Counted from the first letter of the stretch, positions 36,321 to 43,680 are shown. The stretch: DNA of 64,000 nucleotides from Vulcanimicrobiota bacterium (GCA_003168375.1 PMSI01000001.1:62001-126000), one strand, 5' to 3'. The notes: generated by a model not told the origin, from the letters alone. Numbers and translations: made by a program.

Positions 36321-36326
36321 ACGAAC

Positions 36327-36386
36327 ATGGCCGCTAAGAAGAAAGCCCCGAAGAAGAAGCCCAGCAAGAAGGGCAAGAAGAAGTAA
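36327..36386 (+). CDS. Lysine-rich micropeptide A, 19 residues
   Basis: ATG at 36327 starts the peptide MAAKKKAPKKKPSKKGKKK, followed by TAA. A strong ribosome binding site (GAGGGGGTGAG, 36309-36319) is seven bases upstream. More than half the residues are lysine, with Ala, Pro, Ser and Gly between; this is like the tails of histone H1-like bacterial proteins and suggests binding to RNA, DNA or another polyanion, but no function is known to me. It is shorter than usual gene-finding limits. Its own terminator follows 67 bases after the stop, so it is a complete monocistronic unit. The identical copy downstream supports selection for this sequence. Confidence 0.6.
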   Translation: MAAKKKAPKKKPSKKGKKK

Positions 36387-36453
36387 ACCCGTCCCAGACA
36401 GAGATAGAGATAGATCAGGTTTTTCTCAGCCATCATTGCATCTTCGAATCGAG

Positions 36454-36481
36454 GCGCGGCCGGCAACGACCGCGCTTTTTT
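36454..36481 (+). terminator. Intrinsic terminator of unit A
   Basis: A GCGCGG stem pairs with CCGCGC, with an inner CG/CG and a GCAA tetraloop, followed by six or more T. This is a strong rho-independent terminator on the plus strand. Confidence 0.9.
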
Positions 36482-36495
36482 CTATCCCGGTGGCG

Positions 36496-36613
36496 GTCCG
36501 AGAGGGTGGCACCCCAGGCGAGGGGAACTCGCCGCGTATCAACATGCGTTGGTCCCACAGACGCGGTGCTCTTTGGGCCCCGAGTCGAGTCTGACTACGA
36601 GAGGGGGTGAGAT
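36496..36613 (+). promoter_or_regulatory. Structured leader RNA of unit B
   Basis: The three hairpins of unit A recur with different bases: GGGT/ACCC (36505-36515), GGCGAG/CTCGCC closing the same GGGAA loop (36517-36533), and ATCAAC/GTTGGT around ATGC (36538-36553) inside CCGCGT/ACGCGG. Pairs change between copies (for example C-G to U-G in the third stem, and a longer second stem), which supports a real RNA fold. The stretch CGAGTCTGACTA and the ribosome binding site are the same as in unit A. Confidence 0.6.
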
Positions 36614-36619
36614 ACGAAC

Positions 36620-36676
36620 ATGGCCGCTAAGAAGAAAGCCCCGAAGAAGAAGCCCAGCAAGAAGGGCAAGAAGTAA
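36620..36676 (+). CDS. Lysine-rich micropeptide B, 18 residues
   Basis: ATG at 36620 gives MAAKKKAPKKKPSKKGKK and TAA, the same as peptide A minus one lysine. The codons are identical to copy A, including silent positions, while the 5' leader differs at many sites. The ribosome binding site GAGGGGGTGAG is at 36601-36611. It is followed by its own terminator and then the convergent SRPBCC gene. Confidence 0.6.
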   Translation: MAAKKKAPKKKPSKKGKK

Positions 36677-36734
36677 GCCCGACCCCAATACAGATAGATC
36701 AGTTTTTCTCAGTCATCATCCAGATCCCATGAAG

Positions 36735-36763
36735 GCGCGGCCGGCAACGACCGCGCTTTTTTT
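36735..36763 (+). terminator. Intrinsic terminator of unit B
   Basis: Same hairpin as in unit A (GCGCGG, GCAA tetraloop, CCGCGC) with seven T. On the minus strand no T-run follows, so it does not serve the facing gene. Confidence 0.9.
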
Positions 36764-37198
36764 CTATGCCTGCACGGCGTTTTCGGCCGCGCGTTCCGCC
36801 AGTCGTCCGAGGTTCGCCGCCATCCCGCCGGCGATGAGCTCCGCGGCGCGGCGCAGGATCAGTCCGGCCAGCGGACCGCCGGTCCCGATGCGCTGCACGA
36901 TCGCCGTCCCGCTCGCCTGCGGCGCCAGCTCCCAGCGGAAGCGCAGCGCGGCAACCGGACCGAAGGTGACGATTAGGGCCAGCATGCGCTCCGGCACGAC
37001 CGCCTCGATGCGGAACGCCGTCTGCGGGGCTCCTTTGGGCTTCATCGTCAGCAGCGTCCCGGGCGCGAGCGGCCCCTCGAGGGTCATCCATTCGACACCC
37101 TCGTTCCACAGCGACCACCGCCGGCCGTCGAGCAGGACGCCCCACACGCGATCCGGCGGCGCGGTCGAGCTCGCTTCGGCAGTCCGTTCCCAGCTCAT
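36764..37198 (-). CDS. SRPBCC (START-like) family protein
   Basis: This 144-residue protein has the SRPBCC fold pattern: an N-terminal strand WERTAEASSTAPPDRVWGVLLDGRRWSLWNEGVEWMTLEG, a run of strands with TAFRIEAVVPERML and LRFRWELAP, and a long C-terminal helix. Such proteins bind hydrophobic ligands in a closed cavity; many act as polyketide cyclases or lipid carriers, but the ligand cannot be read here. ATG at 37198 with GGAAGAG ten bases upstream is preferred; an ATG at 37216 is also in frame and would overlap the start codon of the divergent gene. Confidence 0.82.
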   Translation of the reverse strand: MSWERTAEASSTAPPDRVWGVLLDGRRWSLWNEGVEWMTLEGPLAPGTLLTMKPKGAPQTAFRIEAVVPERMLALIVTFGPVAALRFRWELAPQASGTAIVQRIGTGGPLAGLILRRAAELIAGGMAANLGRLAERAAENAVQA

Positions 37199-37214
37199 CG
37201 CGAAGTGCTCTTCC

Positions 37215-37712
37215 ATGGACGAGCCGGAGAACCCGATCGTCGCGATGGCAACGAAGCTCCGCGCGCGCCGCGATCTGGGCGCCGCGATCGACTCGGCGAC
37301 CGCCGGCGCGGCGAGCCCGCGCGGCGACGACGCGGAGAGCCGCTTCGCGGCGCTCGCCGACGTCCTGGCAACGGGCACCAAGCGGCTGAACTCGATCCTC
37401 GGGGGCCGCACCGGGGTCACCCTGGTGCGGCTCGAGAACCCGCCGCGGCTGCGGCTGCGCTTCCGCGACAAGCGGATCGCGCTCGATCTCGACGCCGCGC
37501 GTCAACTGGTAATCGTGACCGGCTGCGGTCTGGAGGGCGAGTATCAGTTCCTGGACGCGGACGTGCCGGCTCTGATGAACCTCTCGAAGTTCTCGACCGA
37601 CGCCGGCTACCGCGACGCGTTGACCGGCTCCCAACTCCTCAAGACGATCTCCGACGGCGCCCAGCTTCCCCGCCCGCCGCACCTGGACGGCCAAGGCCCC
37701 TTGAGTTTCTAG
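37215..37712 (+). CDS. Conserved-looking hypothetical protein
   Basis: This 165-residue soluble protein has no family I recognise. The N-terminal half is helical and Ala/Arg-rich; the second half alternates strands (GVTLVRLENPPRLRLRFRDKRIALDLD, then ARQLVIVTGCGLEGEYQFL) and ends with SQLLKTISDGAQLPRPPHL. High third-position GC over the whole length supports coding. The ATG at 37215 overlaps the possible ATG of the divergent SRPBCC gene in CCATGG, leaving no separate promoter space; ATG at 37245 is an alternative. Its stop overlaps the endonuclease III stop by four bases (convergent). Confidence 0.65.
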   Translation: MDEPENPIVAMATKLRARRDLGAAIDSATAGAASPRGDDAESRFAALADVLATGTKRLNSILGGRTGVTLVRLENPPRLRLRFRDKRIALDLDAARQLVIVTGCGLEGEYQFLDADVPALMNLSKFSTDAGYRDALTGSQLLKTISDGAQLPRPPHLDGQGPLSF

Positions 37713-38386
37713 CGGCGCTGCGCGAGCGCGCGCGCCACGATCTTCCGGGACGGGCACATCGTGACCGGGCACTGGCCGCAGCGCGGGATCGGGGCCTTGC
37801 AGATCGCGCGGCCGTGGAGGATCAGCCAGTGGTGGGCGTGGCGCCACTGGTCGCGGGGGACCAGCTTGGTGACGTCGTCCTCGACGCCGCGCGGCGTCGT
37901 CGCCAAGGTCAGCCCGAGCCGGTGCGAGACGCGAAAGACGTGGGTGTCGACCGCGAACGCAGCCTCCCCGAAGGCGACCGACATCACGACGTTGGCGGTC
38001 TTGCGGCCGACGCCGGGGAGCGCTTCCAGCGACTCGCGGTCGCTCGGCACCGCGCCGCCGTGCTCCGCGAAGAGCGCGCGCGCCGCGGCGATGACGTTCT
38101 TGGCCTTGGTGCGGAAGAACCCGCACGACTTGATGATGCGCTCGACGTCGGCCTGATCGGCGCCGGCCAGCGCCGCCGGGTCGGGATACGCGGCGAAGAG
38201 GTGCGGCGTGGTGAGGTTCACCCGCGCGTCGGTGCACTGCGCGCTCAGGATCACCGCGATCAGCAGCTCGAACGGCGTGCGGTACTCAAGCGCCGTGACG
38301 GCGTGCGGGTACGTCCGCGCCAGGATCGCCAACTCCTCGGCTGCGACCGCGCGCGAGACCTTCCGCTTCGGAAACGGGATCGTCAC
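37709..38386 (-). CDS. nth: Endonuclease III (Nth) DNA glycosylase/AP lyase
   Basis: This 225-residue base-excision enzyme removes oxidised pyrimidines. It has the helix-hairpin-helix LPGVGRKTANVV with the catalytic lysine, the catalytic aspartate in VDTHVFRV, and a C-terminal [4Fe-4S] cluster loop. The cluster cysteines are spaced C-x6-C-x2-C-x4-C (CKAPIPRCGQCPVTMC), one residue shorter in the last gap than the usual x5. GTG at 38386 lies inside the stop of the SIR2-SLOG gene (GTGA), so the repair gene is translationally coupled to a defence-type gene. Confidence 0.94.
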   Translation of the reverse strand: MTIPFPKRKVSRAVAAEELAILARTYPHAVTALEYRTPFELLIAVILSAQCTDARVNLTTPHLFAAYPDPAALAGADQADVERIIKSCGFFRTKAKNVIAAARALFAEHGGAVPSDRESLEALPGVGRKTANVVMSVAFGEAAFAVDTHVFRVSHRLGLTLATTPRGVEDDVTKLVPRDQWRHAHHWLILHGRAICKAPIPRCGQCPVTMCPSRKIVARALAQRR

Positions 38387-39804
38387 GGATGCGACGGACG
38401 ACGTGCTCGCGGGTGACGCGAGTTCTCGCAGAGATGCCGATCGAGAATCTCGATAACCGCTTCGATACCCTTAGCGGATTGGGTTGCGACCGAAAACTTC
38501 GCTCTGTCCAATTCAGCGACCAGCCGATACTCCGGCGTGTCCTTGTGCTCTTTCAAGATTTCGTGCGCCGCCCAATCGGCCGCGCCGCCTGTTCCCGGAA
38601 TCGGAATGAGCCATCCTGGGAGCGATCGAGTTATCTCGACGTCGGCTCTCGTACCCTTGTCGCCGCCGATCAATATCCACGTGCCACACTGTTCAAGGAG
38701 TTTCCGACGTCGGCTCGACTCGCCCTGAGAATCCTTCCGAATGGAGCCGACCTGAAGGCGGCCGTGCATCGCGACTCCCCGCTCGCCGAGCCTTTCGATG
38801 AAACCCCGCAAGGTCGACGTACCGACGACGGGACCAAGCCCGGAGACCAAACGCTTATCGCGATCGGCAAGCAGTACGCCGACCCGACGGCACAATGTCT
38901 CTATCCTGGGGCGACCTGATTCCCTCAGCCCGAAACTGCCGTTGACGTAAACGCTATCTCCGAGAGGAAGACGATTGCATTCGTTAGCGAGCTCTTCGAC
39001 GAGCCCATCGATCTGGTCGAAGCTCTCGACGACATAGACACTGATCCCATAGCGACCCAGATCATCGACCCAATACTCGAAACGTTTTCGTTCATATTCA
39101 AACTGCGCGCGGCTCCGGCTCCCGCTTCGCTGCGGATACGGCAACACGGCGAAGTGCTGGCGCTGGTTCTCCTTGAACACAGCGAAGGACGTACTCAACA
39201 CGTGGTTTAGGTTGGGATCGCTGAAAGAAAGCCCAAGGAACAAGAACGTCTTCCCGACGTAGTCAGCCGACAAGAGGTTCAGAAAAGCAGGCTTGTCGCG
39301 CGCATAAGTCTCGAAGTCTTGTTTCGATATGACGCACGACGCCGCTTCATCCACCGAGCCGTGCATCTTGTACAGTACCGTTGGGTATTTATACGGTTGC
39401 ATCAGCTGGGCCGATGTGTAAACTACCGTTAAATCCTTTCCAATAACTCGGAACGCACTTTCGATGAGCGGATCGTAATTCGTTGTCCAAACGTTCGTTA
39501 CCGGAAGTCCGGCGAGCTTGATTAGTTCTTTCGGGACTACTTTCTTTTCAAGGAATCGCTCCATGATCAGTTTATTGATGTGCGTTCGACCATGAGCCTT
39601 ATTGACTAGGAACTGAGCGACCTCGGTCAGATCACAGTTAGCGGAGTCGAGGTCGAGATCTTTGATAACGTCATCGAAGAGTTCGCGCCACGTAGGGTAG
39701 CCTGCACGTTTCGACATGCCGGCACCGATGAACACCGCAGCGGATCGCTGTCGCAAGGCGCGCCCATACTCCGTGAGGAGCTTTTTCCTTGTGATGCCGT
39801 GCAT
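38383..39804 (-). CDS. ThsA-like SIR2-SLOG NADase, orphan Thoeris-type effector
   Basis: The 473-residue protein has a SIR2 NAD-hydrolase domain (GAGMSKRAGYP from residue 27; N109 in TTNYD; H148 in KMHGS, the same spacing as the catalytic Asn and His of Bacillus cereus ThsA) and a C-terminal SLOG domain (from about 285; SVYVNGSFG, LVSGLGPVVG, WILIGGDKGTRADVE). Length and order match ThsA, which in Thoeris defence destroys NAD when its SLOG domain binds a TIR-made cyclic ADP-ribose signal. No TIR (ThsB) gene is within the window. The gene has lower GC and many A/T-ending codons compared with neighbours, a sign of transfer. ATG 39804 has GGGGGT nine bases upstream. Confidence 0.85.
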   Translation of the reverse strand: MHGITRKKLLTEYGRALRQRSAAVFIGAGMSKRAGYPTWRELFDDVIKDLDLDSANCDLTEVAQFLVNKAHGRTHINKLIMERFLEKKVVPKELIKLAGLPVTNVWTTNYDPLIESAFRVIGKDLTVVYTSAQLMQPYKYPTVLYKMHGSVDEAASCVISKQDFETYARDKPAFLNLLSADYVGKTFLFLGLSFSDPNLNHVLSTSFAVFKENQRQHFAVLPYPQRSGSRSRAQFEYERKRFEYWVDDLGRYGISVYVVESFDQIDGLVEELANECNRLPLGDSVYVNGSFGLRESGRPRIETLCRRVGVLLADRDKRLVSGLGPVVGTSTLRGFIERLGERGVAMHGRLQVGSIRKDSQGESSRRRKLLEQCGTWILIGGDKGTRADVEITRSLPGWLIPIPGTGGAADWAAHEILKEHKDTPEYRLVAELDRAKFSVATQSAKGIEAVIEILDRHLCENSRHPRARRPSHP

Positions 39805-39905
39805 TTTGCGTTACCCCCGACTAGGTCCGGTTTGCTTTCTCCGGTGCGCAAACCTTCGATCGCAAGAGGGCTACGATCCGCGGCACGGAAAAACGCGCTC
39901 CACGC

Positions 39906-40502
39906 ATGCCGTTCCTCAAGCAAAAGGATCCGACCGTCCCGCCGGGTCAGACCGTCACGACCGGGTTCCCGGTGCTGCACGTCGGCGACGTGCCGGCGAT
40001 CGACCCGAAGAGCTGGCGGCTGCGCGTCTTCGGGCAGGTCGAGAACCCGTTCGAGCTCGCGTACGACGAGCTGCGGGCGCTCCCGGCGAGCGAGTTCCGC
40101 GGCGACATCCACTGCGTCACGCGCTGGTCGAAGCAGAACACGTATTGGGTCGGGGTTCGCTTCTCCACGATCGTCGCGCGCGCGAAACCGCTCGCGTCCG
40201 CGCGCTTCGTGGTGCAGCACGCCGACAACGACTACACGACGAACCTCCCGTTGGACGTAATGCTCGGCGACGACGTGCTGATCGCGTACGAGTTCGACGG
40301 CCGGCCGGTCGAGCCGATCCACGGCGGCCCGGTGCGCATGCTGGTGCCGAAAAAGTACTTCTGGAAGAGCGCCAAATGGCTGCGCGGGTTCGAGTTCCTC
40401 GACGCCGATCAGAAAGGCTTCTGGGAGGTGCGCGGTTACAACAACGACGCCGATCCGTGGAAGGAAGAGCGCTACGCGGACCTACCGGCCTGGATGAGCT
40501 GA
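39906..40502 (+). CDS. Small sulfite oxidase-like molybdopterin oxidoreductase
   Basis: This 198-residue protein is the molybdopterin domain of the sulfite oxidase/MsrP family alone. The Mo-ligating cysteine is C70 in IHCVTRWSK; further blocks are RFVVQHADNDYTTNLPL, LIAYEFDGRPVEPIHGGPVRMLVPKKYFWKSAKWLRGFEF. There is no signal or Tat peptide and no dimerisation domain, so it is a short cytoplasmic form. Its substrate and electron partner are unknown. ATG at 39906 is the only good start. It lies between the divergent SIR2-SLOG gene and the convergent ParE gene. Confidence 0.9.
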   Translation: MPFLKQKDPTVPPGQTVTTGFPVLHVGDVPAIDPKSWRLRVFGQVENPFELAYDELRALPASEFRGDIHCVTRWSKQNTYWVGVRFSTIVARAKPLASARFVVQHADNDYTTNLPLDVMLGDDVLIAYEFDGRPVEPIHGGPVRMLVPKKYFWKSAKWLRGFEFLDADQKGFWEVRGYNNDADPWKEERYADLPAWMS

Positions 40503-40519
40503 ACCCGCGAGTCGATTCC

Positions 40520-40840
40520 CTACCGCAGATCTCCTGGCAGATCTTCCAAGAGTGCTTGAAGGAGTTGGCGTCCGTGAGCAACGACGACGACTTCGGCCCC
40601 GCCATCGACCCGTTCGCGGTAGACAATTACAACCGGCGGGACGGGCCACGTGCGCACGTACGGCGCGCCATCGGTCAGGTCTTGCCGTTCCGGACCGAGT
40701 CGCGGGTTGTTGTCGAGCATCTCGACAGCATTTTCGATTCGTTCGAGAAACCTGCGCGCGTTTTGCGGCGACGCCTGCGCGATGTAAGAAACGATCGACG
40801 CGAGTTGTTCGGAAGCATGTTCCGTGAAAATGGCACCCAT
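40520..40840 (-). CDS. ParE-like toxin of a ParDE pair
   Basis: This 106-residue RelE/ParE-superfamily protein has the typical N-terminal helix pair (ASEQLASIVSYIAQASPQNARRFLERIENAVEML), NPRLGPER, and the final strands YVRTWPVPPVVIVYRERVDGGAEVVVVAHGRQ. The pattern is nearer ParE, a gyrase inhibitor, than the ribosome-dependent RelE. It begins 24 bases after the antitoxin gene. The toxin-antitoxin pair sits between a molybdoenzyme gene and mutY. Confidence 0.88.
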   Translation of the reverse strand: MGAIFTEHASEQLASIVSYIAQASPQNARRFLERIENAVEMLDNNPRLGPERQDLTDGAPYVRTWPVPPVVIVYRERVDGGAEVVVVAHGRQLLQALLEDLPGDLR

Positions 40841-40864
40841 TGAGGGCCGCGATTTTGCATCCGA

Positions 40865-41158
40865 TCAGCGAGCGCCTCCGGCGCCCACATCCACGACGGC
40901 CTGGCTCTCGGCTTCGTCAATCATCCTTCGCATGCGGGCGAAGACATTCTTGGCTTCAACGACCCTGCCAGACTCTAGGTCAGCAATGCCTTCGTGGACG
41001 AATCGCTTCAACGCCGCTTGCCGCTGCAGTCGTTCATCCTCCTGATCGTAGAGCAACCTCAGACCAGCGCGCACGACCTCGCTGCTCGAGGCATACTTGC
41101 CAGTGGCGACTTGCTGTTTCACGAATCGGTCCAACTGCGGAGTTACGGAGATGGTCAC
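40865..41158 (-). CDS. ParD-like antitoxin
   Basis: This 97-residue protein has an N-terminal ribbon-helix-helix: TISVTPQLDRFVKQQVATGKYASSSEVVRAGLRLL, the ParD/CopG pattern, followed by a charged helical tail that would wrap the toxin. The start is GTG at 41158. A promoter with a palindromic operator lies immediately upstream, as expected for autorepression by the ParD-ParE complex. Confidence 0.9.
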   Translation of the reverse strand: MTISVTPQLDRFVKQQVATGKYASSSEVVRAGLRLLYDQEDERLQRQAALKRFVHEGIADLESGRVVEAKNVFARMRRMIDEAESQAVVDVGAGGAR

Positions 41159-41163
41159 ACCCC

Positions 41164-41193
41164 TTTATACCAGGCTTTGGTATTTATTGACAA
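41164..41193 (-). promoter_or_regulatory. parDE promoter with overlapping palindromic operator
   Basis: On the minus strand, TTGTCA (-35) and TATAAA (-10) are 18 bases apart. A perfect palindrome ATACCA-AAGCC-TGGTAT (41167-41183) overlaps the -10. The -10 is so close to the GTG at 41158 that the transcript may be leaderless. A ribbon-helix-helix antitoxin would be expected to bind here. Confidence 0.65.
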
Positions 41194-41280
41194 GTCTAGG
41201 GCACCCTGCGCCTCGCCCGCCTGCTGACCGTCAGTGCAATCTTTGCTTATATTACTAGTCTAGGCTAGCATTAATTCACC

Positions 41281-42213
41281 TCAACTGAGGCGGACACGCG
41301 ACTCGGCCAGGGCGACGATTCCGTCGCGCACGAGCGCGTCGACGATTGCCGGGATCTCGTGCAGGCGGTCCGCGGGGACGATCGCAGCGAGGTCGCGTTC
41401 GAGCGCGCCGAGCGCGAGCGATTCGGTGGGCGGTACGTCGCGCAGGCGGTCGACGATGCGCCCGCGCAGGAAGCGCGTCGTGCGCTCGAACGGTAGCCCG
41501 CTCTGCGGCGGCCTTCGCGGCGCGTTCGCTCGGGCGAGCTGCGAGAGCTGCGCGGGATCGACCGGCGCGGAAGCGCACGCCTCGCGGAGCGGGCACACCA
41601 GACACCGCGCGGCGCGCGCGGTGCAGAGCGACGCGCCGAGATCCATCAGGGCGGAGTTCCAGTCGTGCGCGCCGCCGCTCGGGACCGCGGCGAGCGCCAG
41701 CGCGTCGAGCTCGCGGTCGCCGGCCTGCGGCGGGTGTTCGAGCCCGAACCGCACCCGGTGGACGACGCGCCGCAAGTTCACGTCGACGGCCGCGTCGTCG
41801 CGTTCGAACGCGAACGCGCGCACCGCCGCCGCCGTATAAGCGCCGATCCCGGGCAGCGCGCGCAGCGCGGCGGTATCGTCGGGCAGCTCGCCGCCGTGGC
41901 GCTCGACGACGGCGCGGGCGAGCGCGTGCAGCCGGACCGCGCGGCTGTTGTAGCCCAGCCCGCGCCAGGCGCGGACGACGTCGCCGGCGCCGGCGCCGGC
42001 GAGCGCCTCGAAGCTCGGGAAGCGTGCGACGAACGCTTCGTAGAACGGGATCACGCGTTCGACCTGCGTCTGCTGCAGCATGAACTCGCTGACGACGATG
42101 CGGTACGGATCGCGGGTCGTGCGCCACGGGAGATGGACGCGGCCGTGTTGCGCGTACCACGCCAGCAGCGCCTGCGACGGAAATGCGTTCGGCCGAGCCG
42201 CTCGCACCGTCAC
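41281..42213 (-). CDS. mutY: Adenine DNA glycosylase MutY, short form
   Basis: This 310-residue glycosylase removes adenine opposite 8-oxoguanine. It has the catalytic glutamate in SEFMLQQTQV, the helix-hairpin-helix LPGIGAYTAAAV, the catalytic aspartate in VDVNLRRVV, and a [4Fe-4S] loop with C-x6-C-x2-C-x5-C (CTARAARCLVCPLREAC). After the cluster there are about 95 residues with FERTTRFLRGRIVDRLRDVP and a winged-helix-like end, not the NUDIX-type 8-oxoG recognition domain of E. coli MutY; actinobacterial MutY proteins have a similar end. GTG at 42213 overlaps the stop of the MocR gene, so they are co-translated. Confidence 0.92.
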   Translation of the reverse strand: MTVRAARPNAFPSQALLAWYAQHGRVHLPWRTTRDPYRIVVSEFMLQQTQVERVIPFYEAFVARFPSFEALAGAGAGDVVRAWRGLGYNSRAVRLHALARAVVERHGGELPDDTAALRALPGIGAYTAAAVRAFAFERDDAAVDVNLRRVVHRVRFGLEHPPQAGDRELDALALAAVPSGGAHDWNSALMDLGASLCTARAARCLVCPLREACASAPVDPAQLSQLARANAPRRPPQSGLPFERTTRFLRGRIVDRLRDVPPTESLALGALERDLAAIVPADRLHEIPAIVDALVRDGIVALAESRVRLS

Positions 42214-43664
42214 GACGCGGCCTCGCCGATGCGGCGGAGCCCGGTCTCGATCGCATCGCGCGGCACCGGCGTGAGCGCGATGCGGAAGTTGTGATCGCCG
42301 CCTGACTGCGCGAAGAAGGCCTCGCCGAACAGGAACGACGCGCCCCGCCGTTCGGCGTTCGCGAGCAGCGCCCGCGCGTGGACCTCGCGCGGCGCGGTCG
42401 CCCAGAGATAGTATCCGTCGCCGCTGCGGACGACGCGCATCGCCGCCGGCCACCAGCGGTCGATCGCGGCGTACGCGATCGCGCGCCGGACCGCCAGCTC
42501 GCGCCGCAGCGCCGAGACGTGCGCGTCGTAGCCGCGCTCCAGATATTCGCGAACGCCGGCTTGGATGTACATCGAGGACGCCATGTCGTACGACTGCTTG
42601 CGGAGCAGCAGCCGCTCGTAGATCGTGCGCGGCGCGACCAGCCAGCCGAGGCGCAGCGACGGTGCGATCGTCTTCGAAAACGACGACAGGTAGATCACGT
42701 GGTCCGCGTCGCGCGCGCGCAGCGGTTCGATCGCGCTCTCGGCGAGCTCACCGTACGGATCGTCCTCGACGATCGGGACGCCGTAGCGCTTCGCGAGCGT
42801 CACCAGCCGCTCGCGGCGATCGGCGTTCATCGTGACGCCGGTGGGATTGTGGATCGAGGGCATCGTGTAGATGAAGCGCGGCCGCCGCGTGCGCAGGATC
42901 GCCTCGGCTTGGTCGACGCGCATCCCCTCCTCGTCGACCGGGACGGGGATCGCGCGCAGCCCGGCGATCTGAAAGATCTGCAGCGCGCCGGGATAGGTCG
43001 GCGCTTCGACCAGGATCTCGTCGCCGGGCTCGGCGAGCGATTGGGCGACCAAGGTGATCCCCTGGGTCGAGCCCGTCAGGACGAGCACGTCGCGCGCGTC
43101 GAGGACGCAGCCGCGCCCGCGCATGCGCGCCGCGATCGCCTCGCGCAGCGGCCCGAAGCCTTCGCTGTCGCCGTAGGTCAGCACGAAGCGCTCGTCGCCG
43201 CCGGCGCGGGCGAACGAGCGCGCGAGATCGGCGAGCGGCGAAGGCTCGGCGGGCGGGACACCTTGGACGAAGGCGATCGAGCCGCCATGCTCGCTGGCCG
43301 CCAGCTCGCCGAGGACCGCCGGGAACTGGCCGGCCCGCCACGGCGGCAGGGTGGCCCACCAGGGGACCGACGGCGCGCGGTCGGGCCGGCCGCCGTCGAT
43401 CGAGGCGACCCGCGATCCCGAACCGACCCGCTGCGAGATCAGGCCGTCGGCGGCGAGATCCCGGTACGCCCTGACGACCGTCGAGCGGTTGACGTCGAGC
43501 CCCGCGGAGAGCGCCCGTTCCGGCGGCAGCCGCATCCCTTCGGGGAGCGCGCCGGCGAGGATCTGCGCGCGCAGCCGCTCGTAGATCTGCCGGTAGATCG
43601 GGACGATGCTGGCGCGGTCGACGGTGAGCTCGACCTCGGACGAGCCGGTGCGCATACCATCCAT
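42210..43664 (-). CDS. MocR/PdxR-type GntR regulator with aminotransferase domain
   Basis: The 484-residue protein has an N-terminal GntR winged helix (VPIYRQIYERLRAQILAGALPEGMRLPPERALSAGLDVNRSTVVRAYRDLAADGLI) and a fold-type I PLP aminotransferase domain, with the PLP lysine in SSFSKTIAPSLRLG. MocR proteins sense PLP or amino-acid derivatives and switch nearby genes. ATG at 43664 is chosen because the upstream in-frame residues run into the divergent promoter. It is divergent from aceE, and repeats that look like MocR operators lie between them. mutY follows with a GTGA overlap. Confidence 0.9.
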   Translation of the reverse strand: MDGMRTGSSEVELTVDRASIVPIYRQIYERLRAQILAGALPEGMRLPPERALSAGLDVNRSTVVRAYRDLAADGLISQRVGSGSRVASIDGGRPDRAPSVPWWATLPPWRAGQFPAVLGELAASEHGGSIAFVQGVPPAEPSPLADLARSFARAGGDERFVLTYGDSEGFGPLREAIAARMRGRGCVLDARDVLVLTGSTQGITLVAQSLAEPGDEILVEAPTYPGALQIFQIAGLRAIPVPVDEEGMRVDQAEAILRTRRPRFIYTMPSIHNPTGVTMNADRRERLVTLAKRYGVPIVEDDPYGELAESAIEPLRARDADHVIYLSSFSKTIAPSLRLGWLVAPRTIYERLLLRKQSYDMASSMYIQAGVREYLERGYDAHVSALRRELAVRRAIAYAAIDRWWPAAMRVVRSGDGYYLWATAPREVHARALLANAERRGASFLFGEAFFAQSGGDHNFRIALTPVPRDAIETGLRRIGEAAS

Positions 43665-43680
43665 TTCGCCCGGCGGGTAG

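Larger units (their letters stand above)
36204..36485 (+). repeat. Tandem duplication, unit A
   Basis: Unit A of a two-copy tandem repeat. It runs from a leader region through a small ORF to a terminator. The unit aligns with unit B over its full length. The 5' half of the leader has diverged, while the 40 bases before the ATG, the ORF and the terminator are nearly or fully identical. The diverged bases mostly keep base pairing (see the leader entries). Confidence 0.9.
36493..36766 (+). repeat. Tandem duplication, unit B
   Basis: Unit B follows unit A in the same orientation after less than ten bases. It lacks one AAG codon of the ORF and a few bases around the spacer that follows. Its terminator T-run ends directly against the stop codon of the convergent SRPBCC gene at 36764. 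Confidence 0.9.

Noticed and set aside
36503-36517. T-box-like stretch AGGGTGGCACC in the unit B leader
   Set aside because: It resembles the T-box core, but unit A lacks the TGGN part, the element lies at the 5' end and not before a terminator, and both copies instead form simple GGG/CCC stems.
41257-41290. CCTCAACTGAGG as a terminator at the end of mutY
   Set aside because: The stem is short, the loop is only two bases and no T-run follows on the minus strand.
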